A program made the position numbers and the translations under genes. Under the pieces are notes generated by a model that was not told the DNA's origin, did no database searches, and saw only the letters and a program-made list of their open reading frames with translations. From Antedon mediterranea (lineage: Eukaryota; Echinodermata; Crinoidea; Comatulida; Antedonidae), in assembly GCF_964355755.1 (NCBI RefSeq), contig NC_092670.1, positions 26,275,795 to 26,339,794 on the forward strand: DNA of 64,000 nucleotides, given 5' to 3'. Shown in pieces: positions 54,431 to 64,000 of the stretch (position 1 is its first letter; each line of letters begins with the position of its first letter).

Positions 54431-54990
54431 TTTTCTCATTGGAACTGTGCACATTGGTATACACTACAGCTTTGTCCCTTTTACATAAGGATCACCTATA
54501 CTTTGTGACAAGTGACAATTCAATTGTATATATTTTTTTTTTTAAAGTGTTTTGTGTTTTGAAACCATTGAAAAGAAGTCTATTTTAAAATCAAGCCCCC
54601 TGGGCTTCTTTTCAAGAGAGTATGGACTTCTTTTCGAGATAGACTATTTGAATATCAAAGGAACAACGGTTATTTATGATCGAGTTTATATCATACATTT
54701 ATTTTACAGTTTAAAATGGTATTTTGATCACAACTATGTAAGATAAAAAACACTCCATTTCATAGACCATTTTCTTTCGCCCTCGAAACTTCTAACGGAG
54801 GTAAAAAAAACCATAATACCATATGCCTGCGCCTATAAATAATTGTGTTCGTATTTAGTGGGTTTTCAATTTTTTCTTCTAAATGGAAATAGTCTCATTG
54901 TCTTAATAGTATTAATGCTACTTTGAATCTAATTAGTTACACTTTATATTATATTACCTTACAATATTCATGATTTTAACAATACAGATT
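54430..54990. other. Intergenic, nothing recognised
   Basis: AT-rich; short open frames without recognisable content. Confidence 0.5.
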
Positions 54991-54997
54991 CTCCTTC

Positions 54998-56830
54998 TAA
55001 AACATGTCTGTATCTTATCATCAGCCGTTGTCAGTCCACTGCTGGACGAAAGCCTCGGCATGTTTCTGCCGTAGTGAACGATCTCTAGCTGCTCCCTGCC
55101 AATGCACTGTACCCCAATACTTGTCTATTTCATCTCGCCATCTCACTCTTTGTCTTCCTCTATTTCTGCTCCCATCCATGGGTCTCTATGATGTCATTAG
55201 CAAAGTCCATCTATTGTCTGTTTTCCTACTGATATGTCCAGCCCACTTCCACTCACTTAATTTGATAGTTCTCATAATGTCTAGGACTTGTGTTTGTTTC
55301 ACACCCATTCATTTATTTTTCTGTATGTGATTCCAAGCATATTTCTTTCCATGTTGTGCTGTGCTGCTGCTACTTTTCCATTTTATTTGACAGTGTCCAG
55401 GTCACAGCTCCATATGTCATGGTTGGTTAAACACGCATTGATTAAAGACCTTTCTTTTTAGGCTTGACGGTATTTCCCGTCTCATGATGTTGCTCAGTTT
55501 TCCATATTGGCACCAGCCTAATCTGATCCTCCTCTTTATCTCCTGTTCTTGATTCTTTTCTTTCAGGCTAAATCTCTGCCCCAGATAGATATATTCATTA
55601 ACTTCATCAATTTTATTGCCATTAATAGTCACAGATCCATGAGGTATCATGGAATTTGCCATATTCTTCATATTCATTTTCAATCCAAAACATTTGCTGG
55701 CATTTGCAAGGTCTTTAAGCATATCCTCTATTTCACTAATTTGCTCTCCCAGGACAACAATGTCATCTGCAAACCTCAGATGATTACATTTCTCCATTGA
55801 TATCCACTATTTTATCCTCCCACTCCAGTGAGCGAAATATGCCTTCCAAACAGGCTGTAAACAGTTTAGGACGAAATTGTATCGCCTTGTCGGACACCCT
55901 TCTTTATGTGGATTTTCTCGCTTGGTTTGTGCATCTTAACTGTGGTAGTTCAGTTGGTGTAGATGTCCTTGAGTAGGTTAATGTACTTATGATGAATTCC
56001 TTGATATTAAGAGCTTTAGAACTGACTGTGTCTCCACCGAATCAAATGCCTTTCCATAGTCTATGAAGGCCATACAAAGCGGTTTGTTGTATTCTTGGCA
56101 TTTTTCTTTGAGCTGGTTCAGTGTATGAATATGATCCATGGTGGAAAACCCACTCCTAAACCCTGCTTGTTCTCTGGGTTGGTGGCTATCAAGTGAATTT
56201 TCCATTCGATTTGTCAGGATTCTTGTAAACAACTTGATGTTTGAAAGAAGACTAATAGGTCTGTAGTTTTTGAGATCCCCCTTTCTTGAAAAGGATGATC
56301 ATGTTAGCTTCTTTCCACTTCTCTGGCACTTTCCTCTGTGTATAGCTTCGCCAGCTTCTTAGCAATGACATCTTCCCCTCTTTGATTGTGTCAATTAAAA
56401 TCTGGTCCTGGTGCTTTTCCTCGTTTCATGTTTTTGACTGCATGCTGCACCTCCCAATATGTGATGTCTGGAGTTTCTTCTGAGTCTATGGATAATTGAA
56501 GTACTGGCTGCTTTGATAGAGTACTTCATAAAATTCTTCAATCCTCATCAAAATCATGTCTTGATCTGTGATTTCTCTCCCTTTTTTTTTTATCAAGTAA
56601 TGTTATTTTCTGCTTTTTACTTGCAAGTTTCTGCTTTGTTTTCTTTAAACTTCTATTGTTTGTTATTGTTTTTTGAATTTTAAGAGTGTTGTATTTTCTG
56701 ATGTCTTGTCAGAGTTTCTTTCGTATTGTCTTGGATGTTTCTGTATATTCAACATTCTGGAATCCAATTCCATCTCTCTTCATATTCCTCCTTTTCTCCA
56801 TTTGCCGCTTGGTGCGATCTGAGAGTTTGG
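54998..56830 (-). pseudogene. Decayed RTE-like LINE
   Basis: On the minus strand: [40 protein letters not shown] and [14 protein letters not shown] (56232-56010). Then comes LRFADDIVVLGEQ with the FADD variant, NEYIYLGQRFSL and RRIRLGWCQYGKLSNIMRRE (55797-55440). The 3' domain, in broken frames, runs to about 55000. Several frameshifts and stops. It is different from the LINE at 40.0-43.0 kb. Confidence 0.8.
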
Positions 56831-56837
56831 ACTTGTT

Positions 56838-57030
56838 ACAACCGCTAATGTAGAAAACGCCAGCTAATGTAGAAACAACCGTTAGTGTAGAACAATCCAC
56901 CACTAATGTAGTAAAACAGCTTATGTAGTAAATAACAATCAACACCAGCCAATGTACAAACGGTCAACAGCTTATGTAGTAATGAAAATTGCCTCTCAGC
57001 TTATGTAGTTACTATCGCCAGCTAATTTAG
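56838..57030. repeat. Tandem array of CAGCTTATGTAGTAA-like words
   Basis: About nine copies of (C/A)(A/G)(G/C)(C/T)(T/A)(A/T)ATGTAG(A/T)AA with variable 5-15 bp spacers. Like the array at 43261, it is one arm only. Confidence 0.7.
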
Positions 57031-57099
57031 AAAATGTTATATATTTTACAAAAATGTCTAAATCATGTGGAAATGCATCGATCTTTACTTAGATATCAG

Positions 57100-57830
57100 T
57101 CTTTCCACCGCTCGTAAGCAACCAACTTTCTAAAACGACCACACATCGTAAGCAACCATCTCTGTTAAGGGACCGCTTCTCATAATCGATCACCTCACCA
57201 CTTCTCGTAGAGTTCTGCGGTGTGACGTCACAACGGTAGATGGCACTGCGTGGTTGCTAGCGCAACCAAAAATGCGTTCAACGCTATATGTTGATAACCA
57301 CTATAGATTTGTGTTGCTATATATATCTTAGCTTATAATTTTTAACTTAAACTGTAGTTGAAGAATAAATAGATTATTAAAAACAAATATTTAGTGATCT
57401 TTTGAAATTTTAGTTTGTTTTTATTGAAAATTATTAAGTTTTAAAAGACTACTTCAATAAGCCTATTCCAAAACCATTGGTGAACTAGGAGTCACTCAGG
57501 CAGGTTGAACGCATTTTTTGGTTGGCTAGCAACCATGCAGCGCCACCTACCATCCATGCAGCGCCACCTACCGTAAATGACCCCCACTTGTAAATGACCC
57601 CCCTCTATTGAACAACCACCATCTCTGTTAATGGACCGCTTCTCATAATCGACCACCTCTCAGAAGTGATCACCTCCTTGGGACCCCCTTTCATTTATTT
57701 TTTGTCACAGGACATGTGCCTTTATCAAAAAGTTACCGATCAGCCCGTTTTTTTTTTGGTGATAAGAGAGGTGGTTGATTATGAGAAGTGGTCCTTTAAT
57801 AGAGGGGGTGTTCCTTTAAAAGATGTCGTC
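57100..57830. mobile_element. Foldback-like repeat cluster
   Basis: ACCATCTCTGTTAA(G/T)GGACC plus GCTTCTCATAATCGA occurs at 57147 and 57609 in direct orientation, and its core is inverted at 57768-57803 (TTGATTATGAGAAGTGGTCC). An inner inverted pair lies at 57236-57283 and 57505-57551 (GTTGCTAGC(G)CAACC). No coding frame, ends not defined. Confidence 0.5.
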
Positions 57831-58373
57831 ACTGGTCAAAAATAAAGTTTCAACTAGGGCCATATCCGCCCAACAATTTCCGAGATATGAAGTGTATCCC
57901 AAGCCGAAAATGTTTGTGCCGGCTATATGTCAAAGGTCAAAATTGAGGGTTTTATGACAGTTTTATGATTTTTATTACATTAGAACAAACAGCCCAAAAA
58001 TTATTTGTATCGATATAAGGAAGCAAAAAAACACTGTTGGCATAGTTTGCTAGAGGGTGCAGGTAACCCCTTTCTGGCTCCCCAACTATATTGTTTATTT
58101 AATGTATATTTAACATTATATTTAAAAAGAAAAATAATGTTTTAATGGTTGCATCTGGACTGGACTCAATCAAGCTCATCTTAAAATTGCCCCAGAGTTA
58201 AACTTGTGTTCCTCTCCCAATTGATAATGTAGAAAACAGCCACACATCAGTTTCATAAGATTTTATTTACATTTTCATATACTGAGTTTATCAAGTACAG
58301 TATTCTAATTGTCTATTCATGGTTAATAAATAAAACCCAAAATTACCCAATAAGCTCTAAGTTGAGGAATGTA
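57830..58373. other. Intergenic, nothing recognised
   Basis: No open frame, repeat end or splice-supported exon seen. Confidence 0.45.
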
Positions 58374-58602
58374 AATTGTCGTATTCGATTGGGAACTTTC
58401 GTTGTCAACGTAAAGATTCGTTGAGTACTTTTTGTATTCGACTTGTAAATTTGTGCTCAACAGAAAGTCATTCGAATAGAAAACGTTGACAACGAAAGCT
58501 TTTTCGTGAAGAACAATCTCAACGCTCAAAATACTCCGTTAAAGAAGTACTCAACGGAAAAACTGTACTCAACGGTGAAAGTCTAAATCGAATACGACAA
58601 TT
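58374..58602. mobile_element. 229-bp MITE
   Basis: Perfect 17-bp inverted ends AATTGTCGTATTCGATT (58374-58390) and the reverse at 58586-58602. The interior repeats GTACTCAACGG and GTTGACAACG words in both orientations. Target duplication unclear. Confidence 0.8.
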
Positions 58603-58937
58603 GTTTTTACTACAATGTAGAAATTAATTTGATTTAAAGCGAAATTTTTTTTTATACCAAAAACATGTTTACACTACTTTAACTTTCAATAAATATGCAA
58701 AAGAAGATTTTTTTTTAAAATACAGTATTTAAAATTGCACTAATTTTTCAGTATATGTAATATAGTATATCCACTGCCATGATATACTGAAAATGTATTA
58801 ATTAATTTGAAACGATAAGATGAGGAAATCTGTGAGAATGAGAAAAAGTTGCCCACTTTATATCAATCAATTAATTACTCTTCCAACTGAGAATTAAACC
58901 TTTTAATCCAACAGCCAAATGCCTATTTTTTTCATAA

Positions 58938-61883
58938 CCTTACAATGTTTTCTAATTTTTTTTTTTACGGATTTTGATTCTCGATACCATCAGTCAAAAT
59001 AAAGAATTTTGTTACTGGACGGCTGTCAACAGCAACAATTTGCACCCACAGTATGAGTCTTAGGACTACAACAAAATATGGATATTTTTGTGTCATATTT
59101 CACCCCACATTTTTACCCCACATAGAGTATTTCCAATATAGGGTTTCTTGTAGCCCCACATAGAGAACCCAGAAGAGTCCATCAAGGACCAGCCCTTGGG
59201 TTCATTTAGGCAAATCCATAAATGTTCCTTAAAGATCAAGGGTACACATTTAGTTTTATTCCATATTATGGTTAAATCTATGAACTATTTACCCCATACA
59301 GGTATCAGGTCCTTATGTAGTGCACCACATACAAATCCCAAAAGAATTCTTAGAGGGTTAATTCGGGCAAATACATATCCATGGGTTATTTATTTGTATT
59401 GTGTGGACAGGCAACTTTTTCCTGTTTGGGCCAGCCTATTGAGACCAAATGTTTGACTACCCATTTCCATTAATACAGAGCCGGTATGGCCCATAGAGAA
59501 CAGAAAAGATCCTAAATGGATCAAAAAGCTGCCACTTTTTGAGAAAATGTTGCATTATTGGCCCCCTACGATAAATATTCATTATTATTATTTTTTTTTT
59601 AAACGTAGGTCCCAGTCTTGCAGCAGGTATAGATAAACCCAAAAGTAAAATTGATTATGATGGAAGAGAACCCTTCAAAGACAATGTATTCAATTTTGAA
59701 CCCGTGTCATGTGAATGGGTCTTTAGCTATCTGAGCAATCTTCCAACAAATAAAGCTACTGGGTTTGACAATTACCCCCATATATTTATAAAATAGCTGC
59801 TTAAACGATTTCCCCAATTATTAAGCATATTATAAATCATTCGTTTACTACATGCTGTTTTCCTACAAATTGGAAAACTGCAAAGGTAAAACCCATATTT
59901 AAGAAAGGTGATAACTCGAACCCAAGTAACTATCGTCCTATTTCTATACTACCAGTAATTTAAAAAATTATAGAGCGTGCTGTCTTTGATCAACTATATA
60001 CATATTTAAATATTAATAACCTAATATATGTAAATCAATCTGGTTTTCGTCCATCGTACTCTACATCTACAGCACTTGCCAAAATTACTGAAAATTGGTA
60101 CAGTGAAATCGATGAGGGTAGGATGGTCGGTCTATGCATGCTGGATTTCAAAAAAGCATTTGATACGGTAAACCATCACATATTATTGAGTAAATTAAGA
60201 TTATATGGACTTAGTAATTATACAATACAGTGGTTTAAAAGCTACCTTTCTGAAAGATCCCAATTCACAAATGTCAATGATATGTTATCTGAACGTACAG
60301 TCATCAAATGTGGGGTGCCCCAGGGTTCAATCGTCGGTCCTTTGGCTTTCCTTATATATATAAATGATATGCCACGTGTTGTTAACAAGTGTAAACTTAG
60401 TATGTATGCAGACGACACTATTGTATATTATGCATCAGAAAATGAAATTTATCAAACAATAAACTATGAGCTTGAACACATTTATGATTGGCTGAAGAAT
60501 AACAAACTAAGTCTGAACATCTTAAAATTAGAATTTATGCTAATAGGATCAAATCAGAAACTCTCCAAAATTGAAAACAGAGAACGTTCTGTCCACATAA
60601 ATAATATTCAAGTTCCTAGAGTATGCTACAGTAAACATCTTGATGAAACGCTAAGCTGGAAATACCATATTGAATATACTCGTGCGAAGGCTCTAAAAGG
60701 TTTAGGTATGCTTAAACGATGTGGACACATTTTTCAAAATAATATATTAAGAAATATTGCAAATTCTATTATAATTCCACATCTAACTTATTGTAGTGTA
60801 ATCTGGGGTAATTGTGGCTCGAGCTTTCTAAAAAGAGTACAAACTGTACAAAATAGAACAGCTCGAATCATATTTGGCCTATCTTGGGACACACCAAGTA
60901 AAGATGCACTTCAGCAAGTAAATTGGCTTACCCTCTCAACTAAAGATGAGTATGAATGTTGCATGTCAATTTATAAAGTTATGACGGGGCGTGCACCCAC
61001 ATATCTATCAAATCTAGTTAAACAAAATAATTTCAAATATAACTTTAGACATAATGATACAAACCTCAATGTTCCGAAACCTCGCACTGAGTATAAAAAA
61101 CGTAGTATTTCTTATAAGGGGGTTATAACTTGGAATAAACATAATATTGATATCAATAAGATGCCACAATCTCTGAACGTATTCAAAAAAGAAATTGCAA
61201 ACATATTTAAACTGGAAGCCTAATGCTGTATTATTTTTCTCTCTTTTAATGTTTTTGTATAAATGTGTATACACTGTATTATTTGTATATCTTATATTAC
61301 CTATCACATTGTGGAAGAACACCTTTATTTTATGGTGAACGAATTTTATATTTTGTACTTTTGTATAATAATTTCGTGAATAAATAAAGATTTTGATTTT
61401 GATTGATTGATTTATATTATCAAAATATAGAATAAATTTATTAATTATGTCAAAGGTCAATAACCACACTTCTGGTCATTTTCAAGCAAAATCTTCTGTT
61501 AGACTGAATATAAATATATATCTTGGGAACAATTTGCAACTAGTTTTAATTCACTCTAACCTGCCGTTAATTAGATATGGCGGAAAGAGGTCAAAGGTCA
61601 ATTGCTAAAAATGGGGTTTCCAGTCAATTTTACAAAAAAAAAACTGTTAGAGCTAATATAAACATATACAATGTGAACAATTTGACACCAAAATTAACTC
61701 AATATGTCCTGTAAATCCAGAGATATAAACATGTTTGTATGAACATAGCGGCCATTTTGTTTACGCTAATTACGCAAATTGCTCAATGCAGAGAGCCGTC
61801 CAGTAAAGAATTCTTCATTCTGATGGTATCGAGAATCAAAATCAATTAAAAAAAAAAATTTAGAAAACATTGCAAGGCTAACC
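58938..61883. mobile_element. Possible 2.9-kb element with about 75-bp inverted ends enclosing a LINE fragment
   Basis: The left end CCTT(A)CAATGTTTTCTAA, T-run, GATTTTGATTCTCGATACCA, then TTACTGGACGGCT is mirrored at 61799-61883. Between them lie AT-rich repeats and the LINE remnant 59600-61410. No target duplication read. Confidence 0.6.
59600..61410 (+). pseudogene. 5'-truncated CR1/L2-like LINE
   Basis: 59600-60120 is broken by stops and indels (NLPTNKATGFDN, KVKPIFKKGDNSNPSNYRPI, NQSGFRPSYSTSTALAKITE). From 60123 a 366-codon frame is open: MLDFKKAFDTVNHHILLSKL, GVPQGSIVGPLAFLIYINDM, the catalytic YADD, HLTYCSVIWGNCGSSFLKRV, then a C-terminal domain to the TAA at 61223. An AATAAATAAA signal and GATTTTGATTTTGATTGATT tail follow at 61377-61410. 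Endonuclease missing. Not the same family as the LINE at 11.5-15.7 kb. Confidence 0.85.
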
Positions 61884-62084
61884 ATTGGGGTACAACAACC
61901 TGCCAACCAGACTATTCTGATTGACAAACAATTTGCATATGTCCTAACCATAAGACCAGTGGAGCTTTTCTCAAATTCAGTTTAATAGCGACTCTTGAAC
62001 ACTCGGCATGGTACAGCAGAACAGCACTAGTATGTAGTCAATTGACCAATTTGATAAGCCCTCATTTGAATACATAATTTTCAG

Positions 62085-62090
62085 TTTATT
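62085..62090 (-). terminator. Poly(A) signal of the STK16-like gene
   Basis: AATAAA on the minus strand, 43 nt past the TGA at 62135-62133. Confidence 0.6.
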
Positions 62091-62132
62091 AGAATGGCTT
62101 TATCCTTCTTTCACAATGGACACCAAAAGCCT

Positions 62133-62756
62133 TCATACTCTGTTTTCCATTTCAATGGTCATATTGTTTAAACGATCAATTACCCATTCTATGGTGGGAC
62201 GTTCCATAGGTTCCACCACTAGCATAGAAGATATAAGTTCATTGATAGATGGTGAATATCTGCAAAGAAAAATTAATTCTTTTTTTATGAACAAGCAATG
62301 CATTGATAATAAAGTTACAGTTTTTATTTATTTGTTCTTTATACTGGGTGACTATTTCAGTAAAAAAAAACTGTTCTCCCAAAGACAGAATGCAATGCGC
62401 TATTTGATTACCATGATTGGTCAGTTTAATACCAGGGCAATACACATGCACGTAGTAACAACTCAGGACATTTCTGAACAAATAAGAGATTTTACATGGA
62501 TCCCTTGTTAAATCTCAGCAGAATTTTTAGAAATTGTTTTCACACTATTTAACTTCTTACTTTTTGCAGGTGTGAAAATGGTATAAGTGGAGTCAACTCA
62601 AACAACATTGATTATTTTTATTCAATAATCAAACTTACTCAGAGCCTTCTGGAAATTTGAAGTTTCGTCCTATAACTGCCAGATGAATACTGTCACCTTT
62701 TATGTAGATGGGTTCAAATGGTGAATATAAATAAGCCATGTTGAATAGTGTACAGC
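62133..62756 (-). CDS. STK16-like serine/threonine kinase, last two exons (partial)
   Basis: Minus-strand exons 62756-62639 (acceptor CTTTAG, donor GA|GTAAGT) and 62259-62133 (acceptor CTTTGCAG, stop TGA), joined in phase 2. Residues: CTLFNMAYLYSPFEPIYIKG, DSIHLAVIGRNFKFPEGSE, YSPSINELISSMLVVEPMER, PTIEWVIDRLNNM. This is the kinase C-lobe from subdomain IX on (KGDS.xLAV and the invariant Arg of subdomain XI in MERPT). It matches the STK16 layout, a membrane-associated NAK-family kinase at the Golgi and secretory pathway. The catalytic exons lie to the right of the window or were missed. The AATAAA at 62090-62085 (minus) is the likely poly(A) signal. Confidence 0.82.
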
Positions 62757-63159
62757 CTAAAGACTAAAGATATAGAATCATATTGATTATTGTACCAAGA
62801 ATTGATGTATTTGTTAAATGGACACTGTTTGGCTAGGGTGGAAAAAAACAAACATAAAAGGCAGAATAGACCTGATGGCCTCACTGCATGATACTCAAGT
62901 GTTTGCATGTGAGTTGTTGTTTTTCCCCAAGTGTGAAAAAATGCAAGTTTCCCCAATCCGAAAGACAACCATTGCTTCAAAAATCAAGGTCAATGTTGTA
63001 CATCCTTAAATAGTATGTGAGGGATTTGTTTCCAAGTGGAAATACCCTAACCAATGTGGTACAAACTTCCTATTGTCTTGTTGAAATTCTTGATTTGTTT
63101 TTTAAAGGCACTGACATTGAAAGAGAATGTTGGTACCATTGTCATTGGCTTTTGACTGT

Positions 63160-63310
63160 AGGTGCGGGTCATGTCTGACCGATTCAAGGTCAATCCCAGT
63201 AAGTGCAAACTCATGCAGGTATGTTTCGTGAAGGCACTGCCTAATCCCTATATCCTTTGGATTTCCAGACATGTGCTTGAAGTGGTGTCTGAGACGAGGG
63301 TGATTTTGAT
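63160..63310 (+). pseudogene. Small LINE RT fragment
   Basis: FKVNPSKCKLMQVCF and, 20 codons on, RHVLEVVSETRV match the stretch after the YADD core of CR1/L2-like RTs. It ends in divergent sequence. It lies in an intron or upstream part of the STK16-like gene. Confidence 0.5.
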
Positions 63311-63441
63311 TTCTGTGTCTACATGTTATGTTCGCACAATGAAGTTAACATAAGGCCCCTGTTTGGTTTGGCAGCACAACCAAGGACCAAACATACTGAT
63401 TAAAACAAATCCAACAAGCATAATCATTGATGCTTAATACC

Positions 63442-64000
63442 AGGGGCGGATCTAGGATTTTGATATGGGATAAATAATTATCTAGGGGGGGCCCGAAATT
63501 TTTTTTTCTAGACACCCGGAGATAGCATCTAAGGCGTTTTGGCCAGTCGATTCTTGTCATATAATTATCTGAATATAGTGGGTTTTATAGACCATATTTA
63601 ATAACCTTTACGGAACTGGTTTTGTTTTGCGCCTAAAGCCTGTTTTCCCGTCGCGAATTTTTACACATTTTTTGCAAAGTCAAGGCCGGTCACGCACAAC
63701 CGGGCCCGTGTGAAAATTGAAAAAGTTACGGGTTTTGATGCTTCAACCCAGCCGGCCTAGGACATGTTTTCGCTGGTATCTTAATCTAGTTTTTACACTA
63801 AAGACAAACATTAAATTAAATTGTTTTTATGTTAACATTTAGTTTTACTTAGGCCTACACTTGTTATTTTGAAATATCAGACTTTAAAAGAGTACAAAAA
63901 ACATCGTCGCGTTGTAAAAAATCAAGAATTGTCAGCGCGTAGGTATTTTTTGACAAACAATGATGACGTAATTTATGAACTATTTGATTGGTCAGTCAGT
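63442..64000. mobile_element. Left end of an hAT-like element, cut by the window edge
   Basis: CAGGGGCGGATCTAGGATTT at 63442 is a typical CAGNGGCGG(A) hAT terminal repeat, followed by a G-run (63485-63491) and GCCCG. The other end is outside the window. Confidence 0.6.

Noticed and set aside
60123-61223. Long frame as a host gene
   Set aside because: Clear RT motifs, broken upstream part and LINE-type tail; a truncated retrotransposon.
62116-62511. 131-codon plus-strand frame
   Set aside because: It is the antisense of the last STK16-like exon, which has splice sites and kinase residues on the minus strand.
63161-63219. Plus-strand exon with good acceptor and donor
   Set aside because: The encoded words match a LINE RT fragment; splice-like ends judged accidental.

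Overview
This window is eukaryotic nuclear DNA: AT-rich, with long introns bounded by GT-AG (and one AT-AC) splice sites, AATAAA poly(A) signals and dense transposon debris. Gene content (a BTB 'serine-enriched' protein, an Acl4-type ribosomal chaperone, an STK16-type kinase, a likely ciliary coiled-coil protein), CR1/L2-like and RTE-like LINEs, hAT-like elements, and the constantly recurring octamer TAGGCCTA suggest a marine invertebrate deuterostome, most likely an echinoderm. The species assignment is inference; no marker gene here fixes it.

Four host genes can be assembled from the sequence by splice-site and reading-phase logic. (1) 236-7318, plus: a 411-residue BTB-BACK protein in five exons, with a complete 1.84-kb hAT-like transposon in its last intron. 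(2) 28491-22099, minus: a 1081-residue coiled-coil protein in three exons that I cannot name. An RFX X-box about 165 bp upstream suggests a cilium gene, and its second intron holds a 1.44-kb foldback element. (3) 33437-53456, plus: the Acl4-like TPR chaperone of ribosomal protein L4. Its canonical exons encode about 390 residues, but between exon 1 and the TPR exons lies a cassette of phase 1-1 exons encoding two FLYWCH zinc fingers that could be spliced in frame. One TPR intron is a minor-class (U12) AT-AC intron. (4) 62756-62133, minus: the last two exons of an STK16-like kinase, the rest lying beyond the right edge.

The space between and inside these genes is mostly mobile DNA. 11526-15720 (minus) is a nearly intact LINE with an ORF1 of 228 and an ORF2 of 1001 residues, and a duplicated start of ORF1 between them. 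Broken LINE copies lie at about 10.0-10.4, 29.6-31.0, 38.3-38.6, 40.0-43.0, 55.0-56.8, 59.6-61.4 and 63.2 kb. DNA elements with readable ends are at 4802-6640 (8-bp target duplication), 32033-33282 (8 bp, abutting the chaperone promoter), 35712-36049 (8 bp, with an empty-site copy at about 21.0 kb in the same window), 41177-41357 (TA), 43438-45798 (9 bp) with a nested 43871-45527 (TA), 20131-20575, 23757-25200, 58374-58602, 58938-61883, and an hAT-like end at 63442. A tRNA-derived SINE lies at 46851-47157 (minus). The 12.8-kb first intron of the chaperone gene is a nested transposon cluster.

Stretches in which I see no gene: most of 8800-10020, 10430-11520, 15790-22070, 28500-33280 (apart from LINE scraps), 36290-40000 (apart from repeats), 53580-55000 and 57830-58930.
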